DNA from: Hydrogenivirga caldilitoris
Lineage (GTDB): Bacteria > Aquificota > Aquificia > Aquificales > Aquificaceae
Direction of reading: 5' to 3'
Assembly (NCBI RefSeq): GCF_003664005.1
Contig: NZ_RCCJ01000001.1
Location: forward strand, 124,001 to 188,000
DNA length: 64,000 nt
The notes under the pieces were generated by a model. It saw only the letters and a list, made by a program, of their open reading frames with translations. It did not search any database and was not told the DNA's origin. The position numbers and the translations under genes are program-made. Of this stretch, positions 8,389 to 16,580 are shown one piece after another. Position 1 is the first letter of the stretch. Each line of letters starts with the position of its first letter.

Positions 8389-9618
8389 ATGTTTGTAAAG
8401 AAAGCAGGGCAAAGAGTCGTTTATTTAGACCATATCGCTACCACGCCTGTTGCTGAGGAAGTGCTGCAGGCTATGCTCCCTTACTTCAGGGAGAAGTTTG
8501 GAAATCCAACTTCCCTTCACAGCTTTGGTCAGGAGGCAAAGAAGGCTATAAACGAAGCCAGAGAGAAGATAGCAACCCTTATAAACGCCAACACCCCGGA
8601 AGAGATAGTCTTTACCTCAGGAGGTATAGAGGCGAACAACCTCGCTATAAAGGGTATAGCGAGCGCTTACAAGAAGCGCGGTAATCACATAGTTACCACA
8701 GAGATAGAGCATCATTCAATTCTTCATCCCTGTAAGAGCCTTGAGAGGGAAGGCTGGGAAGTGACCTACCTTAAACCGGACAGGTACGGTCTTCTGCATC
8801 CAGACCAGGTAAGAGAAGCTGTTAGGGAAGACACGGTTCTTGTCTCTATAGGACACTCCAACAGGGAGATAGGTACCATTCAGAACATAAAGGAGCTCGT
8901 TCAGGCTGCCAAGGAGAAAAATCCAAAGGTTATCTTCCATACGGATGCTGCCCCAACCCTTGGACACTACCCCGTTGACCTGAAAGATTGGGGCGTAGAC
9001 GCAGCCTCCTTCACAGCTCACCTCATGTACGGACCGAAGGGTGTGGGTGCATTGTGGACGAGGAAGGGTGTTAAGGTAAGACCCCTTCTGGAGGGTGGCA
9101 CTCAGGAAAGAGGTGTAAGGGCTGGAACTGAGAATGTCCCTGGTATAGTTGGTTTTGGTGCCGCAGCAGAGCTTACCATGAAAGAGCTTGAAGACAGGAT
9201 GACCAGGCTTGCCAATTACAGGGATAGGTTTAGAAAGGCTATTGAAGAGAAGCTGGAGTACATTGAGTTCACTGGACATCCGACCCAGAGGCTTCCCCAT
9301 CACATATCCCTTATAGTTCATTTCGTGGAAGGAGAGGCTATGCTTCTCAGGTGTGATCTCATGGGTATAGAGACCGCTTCAGGTTCAGCCTGTGTCTCTT
9401 TAGCTCTCAAGCAGTCCCATGTTCTCTTCGCTATAGGGGTCCCCAAGGAGGTTTCTAACGGCTCAGTTGTCTTCAGTTTCGGAAGGGAAAACACGGAAGA
9501 GGATGTGGAATACGCCTCTGAGGAATTTCCAAAGATAGTCAATTGGCTCAGGAGTCTCTCACCCTTCAATCCGGAAAACTGGGAGAAGTATGTGAAATCT
9601 AAGGAAGGAGCCCATTAA
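8389..9618 (+). CDS. NifS/IscS-like protein lacking the PLP lysine
   Basis: 409 aa, aligning end to end with IscS. The catalytic, sulfur-carrying cysteine is kept (SGSACVS, Cys335), as are the stacking His (Cys desulfurase EH box, His108), Asp186 and the substrate arginine in FGREN. The Schiff-base lysine of the S-x-H-K motif is Leu212 (TAHLMYGPKG). Other cofactor residues also changed: Thr76 of E. coli IscS is Ile80, Asn155 is Arg159, Gln183 is Pro189. It is thus unlikely to bind PLP normally. Archaeoglobus IscS also lacks this lysine. AAGGAGGTAG precedes the ATG; mrp is 12 nt upstream. Confidence 0.88.
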   Translation: MFVKKAGQRVVYLDHIATTPVAEEVLQAMLPYFREKFGNPTSLHSFGQEAKKAINEAREKIATLINANTPEEIVFTSGGIEANNLAIKGIASAYKKRGNHIVTTEIEHHSILHPCKSLEREGWEVTYLKPDRYGLLHPDQVREAVREDTVLVSIGHSNREIGTIQNIKELVQAAKEKNPKVIFHTDAAPTLGHYPVDLKDWGVDAASFTAHLMYGPKGVGALWTRKGVKVRPLLEGGTQERGVRAGTENVPGIVGFGAAAELTMKELEDRMTRLANYRDRFRKAIEEKLEYIEFTGHPTQRLPHHISLIVHFVEGEAMLLRCDLMGIETASGSACVSLALKQSHVLFAIGVPKEVSNGSVVFSFGRENTEEDVEYASEEFPKIVNWLRSLSPFNPENWEKYVKSKEGAH

Positions 9619-9627
9619 GAGTACTCC

Positions 9628-10122
9628 TTAAACCCTTATGCAGCAGAAGGGTTTAAGCCTGTTTTCTATTTTTGGCAGGGAGTCTTTATAGGCTTTGCCG
9701 CTCTTTGGGTTTATTAAATTTGTGTCCAGCTCAAGGAGAGGTATAAGCACGAAATCCCTGTATTCAATAAGGGGGTGAGGAAGTTTTAGCTCCTCGCTTT
9801 CATAAACCAGGTTGTCCTGCAGGAGTATGTCTATGTCTATCTCCCTTGGACCCCAACGGGTACGTTCAATCCTGCCGAGTTTTTTCTCTATACTCTTTAC
9901 CTCAGCCAAAAGTTTTTTAGGCGGTAGCGGGCTTTTTAGCTCAACCACACAGTTCAGGAAAGGTGGTTGGTCTTCAACTCCCCAGGGTTCACTCTCGTAC
10001 ACCGTAGATACTTTAATCAGCTTTCCGAGCCTGGAGAGCTCTTCAAGGGCAGAAAGTATGTTTTTTACTCTGTCTCCTACGTTTGAGCCCAGACCTAAGA
10101 AGACCCTTTCCCTTGACTTCAT
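9628..10122 (-). CDS. folK: 2-amino-4-hydroxy-6-hydroxymethyldihydropteridine pyrophosphokinase
   Basis: 164 aa, typical HPPK length. Motifs include the N-terminal GLGSNVGDR, then YESEPWGVEDQPPFLN, RWGPREIDIDIL (Mg-binding DxD) and LPHPL. It transfers pyrophosphate from ATP to the pterin in folate synthesis. It is convergent with the IscS-like gene (9 nt gap) and monocistronic. TAGACT on the minus strand ends 8 nt before the ATG without a Shine-Dalgarno, another leaderless candidate. Confidence 0.93.
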   Translation of the reverse strand: MKSRERVFLGLGSNVGDRVKNILSALEELSRLGKLIKVSTVYESEPWGVEDQPPFLNCVVELKSPLPPKKLLAEVKSIEKKLGRIERTRWGPREIDIDILLQDNLVYESEELKLPHPLIEYRDFVLIPLLELDTNLINPKSGKAYKDSLPKIENRLKPFCCIRV

Positions 10123-10170
10123 TACCCAGAAGTCTAAAATTAATACAACTCAAAGTCAAAGGAGTCAGAT

Positions 10171-11310
10171 ATGAATTTACCAAAGTTAAAGATAAGACAC
10201 ATAGAGACGGATATACCTATAATCCAGGGAGGAATGGGAGTTGGCATATCCTGGGAGAACCTCGCCGGCTCGGTTGCGGCCTGTGGTGCTATAGGGGTCG
10301 TTTCTGCGGTGGGTACAGGTTACAGGCATCCGGACCTTGTCAAGAGGGATAAGTATGGAAGACCCATCGGCACCGTAAACGCCCACAGTGCAGAAGCTCT
10401 AAAGAGAATAATACAGGATGCCAAGGAGATCGCAGGGGGAAAAGGTGCAATAGGAGTTAATATACTCTCCGCCATTACAGACTATGGTCGTGTTGCGAGA
10501 GATGCGGCTGAAGCAGGAGCTGACCTTATAATCTCAGGTGCGGGTTTACCCCTTTCCCTGCCTCAGTATGTTGAAGGTTACGATGTTGCCCTCGTTCCCA
10601 TAGTTTCATCAGCCCGTGCTCTTAACCTTATATGTAAGACCTGGAAAAGGAGATACGATAGACTACCTGACGCTGTTGTCCTTGAAGGACCCAAATCTGG
10701 AGGCCACCAAGGCTTCAAGTACGAGGATTGCTTCAAACCGGAGTATCAGCTTGAGAACCTGCTCCCCAGCGTCCTTGAGGAGGCAAAGAGGTGGGGAGAT
10801 ATACCCGTGATAGTCGCAGGCGGTGTCTGGAGCTATAAGGATATAGTCTGGTACATTGAGCGTGGAGCCGCTGGTGTTCAGATGGCTACTCGTTTTGTGG
10901 CTACCCACGAATGCGATGCACCCTTGATTTACAAGGAGGTTGTCCTTAATTCCGAAGAAGAGGATATAGTTCTCCTCAAATCTCCAGTTGGCTATCCACT
11001 CAGGGTTATAAAGACACCTTTTATAGAGAGACTCCTCGCTGGTGTAAACGGTTGGAACGGATGTGTTTCAAATTGTGTTACCCCCTGCAACAGGGGAGAG
11101 GAAGCAAAGAAGGTGGGTTTCTGTATAGCCGATAGGCTTGGTGCTGCATGGCTGGGGAATTACGAGGAAGGTATATTCATAATAGGGGCGAACGGACATC
11201 TCCTGAAGAAGCAGGGAATAATCTCCGTAAAGGAGCTCCTTGACATACTTACAGGTAAGAAGCCTGACCCTACCCTTGAAGAAGACCCTATAGTATTAAC
11301 ACAGAAGTGA
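10171..11310 (+). CDS. Nitronate monooxygenase/FabK-like FMN enzyme
   Basis: 379 aa TIM-barrel flavoprotein. IIQGGMGVGISWENLA is the N-terminal FMN motif of the 2-nitropropane dioxygenase/FabK family; GPKSGGHQG and VAGGVWS are further binding loops, and MATRFVATHE closes the barrel. A late insertion carries Cys298, Cys302, Cys306 and Cys318 (CVSNCVTPC, then GFC), which could hold a metal or Fe-S cluster. Function may be nitronate oxidation or an enoyl reductase; the sequence does not decide. AAAGGAG precedes the ATG; it overlaps convergent pgeF by 23 nt. Confidence 0.8.
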   Translation: MNLPKLKIRHIETDIPIIQGGMGVGISWENLAGSVAACGAIGVVSAVGTGYRHPDLVKRDKYGRPIGTVNAHSAEALKRIIQDAKEIAGGKGAIGVNILSAITDYGRVARDAAEAGADLIISGAGLPLSLPQYVEGYDVALVPIVSSARALNLICKTWKRRYDRLPDAVVLEGPKSGGHQGFKYEDCFKPEYQLENLLPSVLEEAKRWGDIPVIVAGGVWSYKDIVWYIERGAAGVQMATRFVATHECDAPLIYKEVVLNSEEEDIVLLKSPVGYPLRVIKTPFIERLLAGVNGWNGCVSNCVTPCNRGEEAKKVGFCIADRLGAAWLGNYEEGIFIIGANGHLLKKQGIISVKELLDILTGKKPDPTLEEDPIVLTQK

Positions 11311-11917
11311 GCAACCTCTCTTTGGTTTTATCCCTCCTGTAAGAGGGTAGCTCTTCGGAACATACGGTGCACTTTTCAATCAGACCAAAGTTTTTAACCC
11401 CCAGATTTTTGAGCTCCTCAATTACAGCTTTTTGCATATCCATGAAGAGTCTGCCCTCTCTTACTGTGAGGAGGTTCGGAAACAAGTTTTTAAACTCTTC
11501 ACCTACTTCGTAACAGCAGGACTTGGCTGCTGGACCTATGAAAGCAAAGAGCTTTTCTGTGTTCTCGTATAGATTGAGCCTTTTAAGCACATGTTCTATT
11601 ATTCCAGATGCTAAACCCCTCCACCCTATATGTGCTATTCCCACCCAATCTTCACCTACAAGTACGAGAGGCACGCAATCTGCGGTTCTGACACCTACCT
11701 CAACCCCTCTCAAATTTGTCACAACGGCATCGCCTATAATGGGTGGGTAGGGAAAGCTCGTTAAGGTGATCACCCTGTTGGTATGTTTCTGAATGGGTAG
11801 ATAAAGCTTAGGGTGCTCCTCCCATTGGGTTTTTACCTCAATGAGTTTTCCCTTTACCTTTGAGCTGTATCTCAACCCTTGAGCTTCCTTGCTTTCTCTG
11901 TAGTTTTCTCTACGCAT
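11288..11917 (-). CDS. pgeF: Laccase-domain protein PgeF/YfiH
   Basis: About 195-209 aa. The DUF152/Cu-oxidase_4 hallmarks are present: KHTNRV, RTADCVPLVL and HIGWRG, giving the Cys and His zinc/copper ligands, and SCCYEVG. Members remove misincorporated L-Ser from peptidoglycan precursors (PgeF) and have been assigned purine nucleoside phosphorylase activity. The ATG at 11917 would overlap proC by 46 nt; a TTG at 11875 overlapping the proC stop (TTGA) behind AAGGAAG is an equally good start. It is the second gene after proC. Confidence 0.85.
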   Translation of the reverse strand: MRRENYRESKEAQGLRYSSKVKGKLIEVKTQWEEHPKLYLPIQKHTNRVITLTSFPYPPIIGDAVVTNLRGVEVGVRTADCVPLVLVGEDWVGIAHIGWRGLASGIIEHVLKRLNLYENTEKLFAFIGPAAKSCCYEVGEEFKNLFPNLLTVREGRLFMDMQKAVIEELKNLGVKNFGLIEKCTVCSEELPSYRRDKTKERLLTSVLIL

Positions 11918-12660
11918 CTCATCACCGTTCCCTTAAAACCTTTTCTCTCTAAGTATGCAAGACCTTCTATGGTGGTACCTCCAGGCGAAGATACCCTTAC
12001 GCTCCACTCGTTTGGATTTCCTCCCATCACCCTTATGAGCTCTGCGCTTCCCGTTATGGTATCAAGAACTATACTCAGGGCTTCCTCATAGCTGAACCCT
12101 TCTCTCACACCGGCTAGAGCCAGAGCATCTATAAAAGAGAATACAAAGGCTGGAGAACTTCCGGCGAGTGCCGTAAAGCTATCAAAGAGGCTTTCAGAAA
12201 GCTGATAAATGCTACCGCAGGTTGAAAATACCCTCACAAGGTTCTCAACCTCTTCCTCTAAGAGGTTACCGTTGTGGGTAAAAGCTATAGTTCCCCTTCT
12301 GACAAGCACGTTTATATTGGGCATCAATCTCACGAGTTTCGCCTTCTTCCCGAGGATGTCTTCGTAAAAACTCAACTCAAGACCGGCAGCTACACTAACG
12401 ACGATCTTATCTTTTAGCTCACTCTTTATCTCCTGAAGAACACCCTTCACGTCCTTGGGTTTTACCGCTATAAGGAGTATCTCGCTGTTCTTCGCTAGGA
12501 AGTACAGGTTTTGAGCGGTTGCAAAGCCGTCCTCCACGGCCTCTTTACTTTTCACTTCATTTACTTCATATATAAGTATATTTTCCCGACCAACCGAGCT
12601 GGACAACCCGAGGGCGAAAGCCCTCCCCATGTTCCCGTACCCGACTATGCCGACCTTCAT
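11872..12660 (-). CDS. proC: Pyrroline-5-carboxylate reductase
   Basis: 262 aa. The N-terminal NAD(P)-binding motif is VGIVGYGNMGRAFA. The C-terminal dimer domain has the ProC signature region (ALAGSSPAFVFSFIDALA and SSPGGTTIEGL). It catalyses the last step of proline synthesis. Its ATG overlaps the stop of the upstream DUF2103 gene by 4 nt, and pgeF follows, giving a three-gene minus-strand unit. Confidence 0.94.
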   Translation of the reverse strand: MKVGIVGYGNMGRAFALGLSSSVGRENILIYEVNEVKSKEAVEDGFATAQNLYFLAKNSEILLIAVKPKDVKGVLQEIKSELKDKIVVSVAAGLELSFYEDILGKKAKLVRLMPNINVLVRRGTIAFTHNGNLLEEEVENLVRVFSTCGSIYQLSESLFDSFTALAGSSPAFVFSFIDALALAGVREGFSYEEALSIVLDTITGSAELIRVMGGNPNEWSVRVSSPGGTTIEGLAYLERKGFKGTVMRCVEKTTEKARKLKG

Positions 12661-12941
12661 CCAAACCTCTCCTTGAAGAGTTTTTCAAAACCCTTATAAT
12701 CGTTACAAACCACAAACACCTCCTGTACGGAGGTTCCATTTTTGTACAGAAGCTTATAGCCACTGACAGTTTTGTACTTCAAGAATATGCCCTTTGAACC
12801 CCTTCCTCTATTCTGCCTCTTTATCCTACCCGGTATTATGCTATCCACAACATCCCATCTCTGGAGTTCTCCCAGTACGTTTTCCAGCCCTTCAAGTAAA
12901 TGGTGCTCAACCTTTAGCTTTCCACTCCTGTGCTTTCCCAT
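12657..12941 (-). CDS. DUF2103 family protein
   Basis: 94 aa from ATG 12941; a GTG nine codons upstream (12968) is also in frame but would add non-family residues. The start MGKHRSGKLKVEHHLLEGL is typical of DUF2103, annotated elsewhere as a predicted metal-binding protein because of its His residues. The rest is basic (RIKRQNRGRGSKG) with one Cys, which could suit nucleic-acid binding. No function is established. It heads the unit with proC and pgeF and is divergent from rpsB. Confidence 0.7.
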   Translation of the reverse strand: MGKHRSGKLKVEHHLLEGLENVLGELQRWDVVDSIIPGRIKRQNRGRGSKGIFLKYKTVSGYKLLYKNGTSVQEVFVVCNDYKGFEKLFKERFG

Positions 12942-12943
12942 GA

Positions 12944-13034
12944 TATAATAGGATAGCTTACAACGCACCTTTCCCGCTTGGGTTGCCCTTATGGGTTCTT
13001 CGGGAAAGGGAGGCGAAACCCAAGGAGGTGTAAT
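12944..13034 (+). promoter_or_regulatory. rpsB leader with hairpin and candidate -10
   Basis: TATAAT lies at 12944-12949. The leader then holds a perfect 9-bp inverted repeat, CCTTTCCCG (12968-12976) with CGGGAAAGG (13001-13009). A second, competing pairing is possible between CTTGGGTTGCC (12977-12987) and GGCGAAACCCAAG (13012-13024), next to the AAGGAGGTG ribosome binding site at 13022-13030; CACCT (12966-12970) can also pair with the site itself. Ribosomal protein S2 represses its own operon through leader RNA in other bacteria, so an autoregulatory site is likely here. No clear -35. Confidence 0.45.
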
Positions 13035-13859
13035 ATGGCAGTCATTTCCATGAAGGAGCTTTTAGAGGCTGGAGTTCATTTTGGGCACTCCAAATCCCGC
13101 TGGAATCCAAAGATGGCGCCTTATCTTTACGGTGCCAAGAATGGCATTCACATAGTTGACCTGAACAGGACTCTCGTTCTTCTTGAAGAGGCTTACAACT
13201 TTGTCTCCGATAGCGTTGCCCAGGGGGCAGAGGTTATATTCGTCGGAACAAAGAGACAGGCAAAGGAGATAATCAAGGAAGAAGCTGAGAGGTGTGGAGC
13301 TTACTATGTGAATGAGAGGTGGGTAGGCGGTCTGCTAACCAACTTTCAGACTGTTAGGAGAAGCATACAGAAGCTAAACAAGCTGGAGAGGATGGAGGCG
13401 GAAGGTATATTTGAAGTCCTACCCAAGGCTGAGGTAAGAAGGTTAAGGAGGCAGATGGAGAGACTCAGGAAGCTTTACGGCGGTATAAGGGAGATGACAA
13501 AACTTCCGGACCTGATGTGGGTTGTGGATACGGTCAGAGAGTCAATAGCCGTTCAGGAGGCGAGGAAGCTCGGAATACCTGTTGTTGCTATAGCAGACTC
13601 CAACTGTGATCCGGACGTCATAGACTACATAATCCCTGGAAACGACGATGCTATAAAGTCAATAAAACTCCTGACTTCAAAGATAGCAGACGCTGTGATT
13701 GAAGGCAGAACAAGGAAGGAGAGTGCTGAAGAAGCTCTTCCGAAAAGGGAGAGAAAGGTTGTTACCGTTGAGGAGCATGAAAAGGAACTCTTTGAAAAGG
13801 CGATGGCTATGTCCGAGAAGTACGAAGACATAGACAAGGACATAGTTGACTACGAGTGA
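13035..13859 (+). CDS. rpsB: 30S ribosomal protein S2
   Basis: 274 aa from the ATG after AAGGAGGTG; the in-frame TTG at 12978 lies in the leader and is rejected. [20 protein letters not shown] is the S2 start, [11 protein letters not shown] and PGNDDAIKS are also conserved. A charged C-terminal extension (about 40 aa, [17 protein letters not shown]) follows the core, ending in DKDIVDYE. Head of the rpsB-tsf-pyrH-frr cluster, the classical bacterial order. Confidence 0.97.
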   Translation: MAVISMKELLEAGVHFGHSKSRWNPKMAPYLYGAKNGIHIVDLNRTLVLLEEAYNFVSDSVAQGAEVIFVGTKRQAKEIIKEEAERCGAYYVNERWVGGLLTNFQTVRRSIQKLNKLERMEAEGIFEVLPKAEVRRLRRQMERLRKLYGGIREMTKLPDLMWVVDTVRESIAVQEARKLGIPVVAIADSNCDPDVIDYIIPGNDDAIKSIKLLTSKIADAVIEGRTRKESAEEALPKRERKVVTVEEHEKELFEKAMAMSEKYEDIDKDIVDYE

Positions 13860-13898
13860 TGTTTGAGTTTTTCGTAAGGAATATCTGGAGGTTTTAGG

Positions 13899-14765
13899 AT
13901 GGCAGTAAGTATGAATGATGTTAAGAAGCTCAGAGAGATGACAGGTGCCGGTATGCTTGACTGTAAGAAAGCCCTTGAGGAGGCTCAGGGAGACATTGAA
14001 AAGGCAAAGGAGATACTGAGGGTAAAGGGTTTAGCGAAAGCCGAGAAGAAGGCTTCAAGAGAGACAAAGGAAGGGCTCATAGTGGTAAAGGTCACTGAGG
14101 ATAGGAAGAAGGGGGCGATGATAGAGCTCAACTGTGAAACGGACTTCGTGGCTAGGAATGAAGAGTTCCAAGCTCTGGCAGAAGCTATATTGGAACACGT
14201 CCTTACCGTGGATGAAAATGCCGATAAACAAGGTGATGGTTCAGAGATACTCGCTCAGAAGTTTTTTAAGGATGAAAGCAAGACGATTGAAGAGCTTATA
14301 AAGGAAGCCATTGCCAAGATAGGTGAGAACATCAGACTTTCAAGGTACTGCAGGTATGATACCCAGGATTATCTCCACTCCTACGTTCACGGAGGAGGCA
14401 GGATAGGAGTTCTTCTTGACTTTAAAGCTCCTGAAGTAAATGAGCAGGTTCTGAGGCTGGTTCAGGATATAGCTATGCAGATAGCAGCCATGAGACCGGA
14501 ATTCGTAAGTATAGACACTATACCTGCCGAAGCGCTTGAAAGGGAAAAGAGGATACTCATGGAGCAAGCTAGACAGGAAGGAAAACCCGAAAACATACTG
14601 GAGAAGATAGTCCAGGGAAAGCTCAAGAAGTTTTATCAGGAAAAGGTACTCCTTGAGCAGGCTTTTATCAAGGACGACAAGAAAACGGTAGGACAGGTCA
14701 TAAGAGAATCAGGTCTCGGTGTTGATATAAAGAGGTTCTGCAGGTTTGAACTCGGTGGACTCTGA
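13899..14765 (+). CDS. tsf: Translation elongation factor Ts
   Basis: 288 aa. N-terminal UBA-like domain has [21 protein letters not shown]; the core contains the EF-Tu-contacting [10 protein letters not shown]. It is the nucleotide exchange factor for EF-Tu. It lies 39 nt after rpsB and its stop overlaps the pyrH start (TGATG). Confidence 0.97.
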   Translation: MAVSMNDVKKLREMTGAGMLDCKKALEEAQGDIEKAKEILRVKGLAKAEKKASRETKEGLIVVKVTEDRKKGAMIELNCETDFVARNEEFQALAEAILEHVLTVDENADKQGDGSEILAQKFFKDESKTIEELIKEAIAKIGENIRLSRYCRYDTQDYLHSYVHGGGRIGVLLDFKAPEVNEQVLRLVQDIAMQIAAMRPEFVSIDTIPAEALEREKRILMEQARQEGKPENILEKIVQGKLKKFYQEKVLLEQAFIKDDKKTVGQVIRESGLGVDIKRFCRFELGGL

Positions 14766-15487
14766 TGGAGGAGAAGCCAAGGTACAGGAGGATACTCCTA
14801 AAGCTTTCTGGGGAGGCTTTCGCAGGGGAGCAGGGCTACGGCATAGACCCTAACTTTTTAGAGTATATATCCCATGAGGTAAAGAACGTTCACGAGCTTG
14901 GGGTTGAAGTTGCGATAGTGATCGGTGGAGGTAACATATTCAGAGGATTCCAGGGTAAGGGGATAGGTATAGACAGAGCCACAGCGGATTATATGGGGAT
15001 GCTGGCAACGGTTATCAACGCCCTTGCCCTTCAGTCCGCCCTTGAGAGGCACGTTAACATCCCAACAAGGGTACTATCAGCCATAGAAATGCGTCAGGTT
15101 TCTGAGCCTTACATAAGGAGGAGGGCTGTAAGACACCTTGAAAAGGGAAGGGTGGTCATATTTGCGGGTGGAACCGGAAACCCTTTTTTCTCAACGGATA
15201 CTGCTGCAGCCCTCAGGGCTGCCGAGATTGATGCGGAGGTTCTTCTGAAAGCAACCAAAGTGGGCGGTATATACGATAAGGACCCAGAAAAGTTCCCCGA
15301 CGCTATGTTTATAAGAGAAATAACCTATCTGGAGGTTATAAACAGGGGAATAAGAGTAATGGACCATACGGCACTCACCATGTGTAGAGAGAACGATATC
15401 CCTATAATAGTTTTTAATATCAGAGAGAAGGGAAATCTCAGAGCTGTGGTGCTTGGAGAGGAAATAGGTTCTGTTGTAAGGGGGTAG
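14765..15487 (+). CDS. pyrH: UMP kinase
   Basis: 240 aa, amino-acid-kinase fold. [13 protein letters not shown] is the N-terminal phosphate loop, GGGNIFRG the nucleotide-binding glycine loop, and [14 protein letters not shown] the UMP-binding segment. It phosphorylates UMP to UDP and is the allosteric hexameric bacterial type. Overlaps tsf by 1 nt; frr follows after 5 nt. Confidence 0.97.
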   Translation: MEEKPRYRRILLKLSGEAFAGEQGYGIDPNFLEYISHEVKNVHELGVEVAIVIGGGNIFRGFQGKGIGIDRATADYMGMLATVINALALQSALERHVNIPTRVLSAIEMRQVSEPYIRRRAVRHLEKGRVVIFAGGTGNPFFSTDTAAALRAAEIDAEVLLKATKVGGIYDKDPEKFPDAMFIREITYLEVINRGIRVMDHTALTMCRENDIPIIVFNIREKGNLRAVVLGEEIGSVVRG

Positions 15488-15492
15488 GCGTT

Positions 15493-16047
15493 ATGATACA
15501 GGAGATAGAAGGCATACTCAAAGAGACCGAGAAGGACATGAAAAAGAGTGTTGAGCACTTCAGGGGAGAGGTTGCAGGTATAAGGACCGGGAGAGCTTCA
15601 ACAGCCCTTGTTGAAGAGTTGAAGGTTGATTATTACGGTTCTAAGGTACCCCTTAAACAGCTTGGTACTATATCCATACCTGAGCACAACCAGATACTTA
15701 TCCAGGTGTGGGATGCTAACGCCATACCGTCCGTAGAAAAGGCTATAAGGGAGGAGCTGAATCTGAACCCCAACACCCAGGGTAACACGATAAGGATAAA
15801 CCTCCCTCCCCTGACTGAGGAGAGAAGGAAAGAGCTTGCAAAGATGCTCCATAAGCTTGCAGAAGAGGCAAGGGTTGCGGTAAGAAACATAAGGAGAGAC
15901 GCCAAGGAGCTTATAGAGGAGCTTGAAGGTATATCTGAAGACGACAAAAAGAGAGCCCTTGAAAGGCTTCAAAAATTAACGGACTTCCACATAGAGGAGA
16001 TTAACCGAATCCTTGAGGCAAAAGAAAAGGAGATAATGACGGTATGA
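15493..16047 (+). CDS. frr: Ribosome recycling factor
   Basis: 184 aa, standard length. The helical domain I start MKKSVEHFRGEVAGIRTGRAS and the RVAVRNIRRDAKE segment with the invariant arginine are both clear. With EF-G it splits the post-termination ribosome. Last core member of the rpsB cluster; overlaps the next gene by 4 nt (ATGA). Confidence 0.97.
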   Translation: MIQEIEGILKETEKDMKKSVEHFRGEVAGIRTGRASTALVEELKVDYYGSKVPLKQLGTISIPEHNQILIQVWDANAIPSVEKAIREELNLNPNTQGNTIRINLPPLTEERRKELAKMLHKLAEEARVAVRNIRRDAKELIEELEGISEDDKKRALERLQKLTDFHIEEINRILEAKEKEIMTV

Positions 16048-16565
16048 TTCTTAACCGCGACCTCCTTATAGGGATACTCTTGGCGTTGCTGGTAGCGGGT
16101 GCAGTAGGGGGATTTAATTACTGGAAGAAGTATGAGGAGAAGAGGTTAGACAGGTTAGCCGAAATGGTTTATCTTTACGAGAAGGGGGAGCTAAAGAGGG
16201 AAGAGGTTGAACAGAAGGTAAAGGGTACACCCTATTATCCTTACTTCCTTGCAATTACTTCCGGTGAAACCTCTCAGATGTTAGATAGCGTTGAGGACCC
16301 GGATGTGAAAAAACTCTTTATAGAGAAGGCATCTTTTCTGCTCTACTCCAAAAAGAAGTACGAGGAAGCCCTAGGAAAACTGTCTCATATAGGGAAAGAG
16401 GACTTCAATTACCCATCGGCGACGCTCCTGAGAGCCTTTATATATGAGGCGAAGGGGGATAAGGAAGGGGCACTCAAACTTTATAAAGAGCTGATAAAGG
16501 ATTATCCTGATACCTACTTTGCCCGTATATCCCGTGCTCAACTCTACAGTCTTGAGGGTAACTGA
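16044..16565 (+). CDS. Membrane-anchored TPR-like protein (YfgM type)
   Basis: 173 aa. One N-terminal transmembrane helix (LLIGILLALLVAGAVGGF) is followed by an outside-facing helical domain with TPR-like repeats: KKYEEALGKLSHIGKEDF and YEAKGDKEGALKLYKELIKDYPDTYFA. This resembles YfgM-like ancillary proteins of the Sec translocon, but the match is by architecture only. It is co-translated with frr (4-nt overlap), an uncommon partner. Confidence 0.65.
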   Translation: MILNRDLLIGILLALLVAGAVGGFNYWKKYEEKRLDRLAEMVYLYEKGELKREEVEQKVKGTPYYPYFLAITSGETSQMLDSVEDPDVKKLFIEKASFLLYSKKKYEEALGKLSHIGKEDFNYPSATLLRAFIYEAKGDKEGALKLYKELIKDYPDTYFARISRAQLYSLEGN

Positions 16566-16568
16566 TTT

Positions 16569-16574
16569 TAAAAT
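16569..16574 (+). promoter_or_regulatory. -10 box of surE, leaderless type
   Basis: TAAAAT ends exactly 6 nt before the surE ATG at 16581, directly after the stop codon of the TPR gene. No ribosome binding site precedes surE. Confidence 0.45.
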
Positions 16575-16580
16575 ACTCCT

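Noticed and set aside
12978-13034. N-terminally extended rpsB from a TTG
   Set aside because: The ATG at 13035 has an ideal ribosome binding site and matches the S2 start; the extension encodes hairpin sequence.
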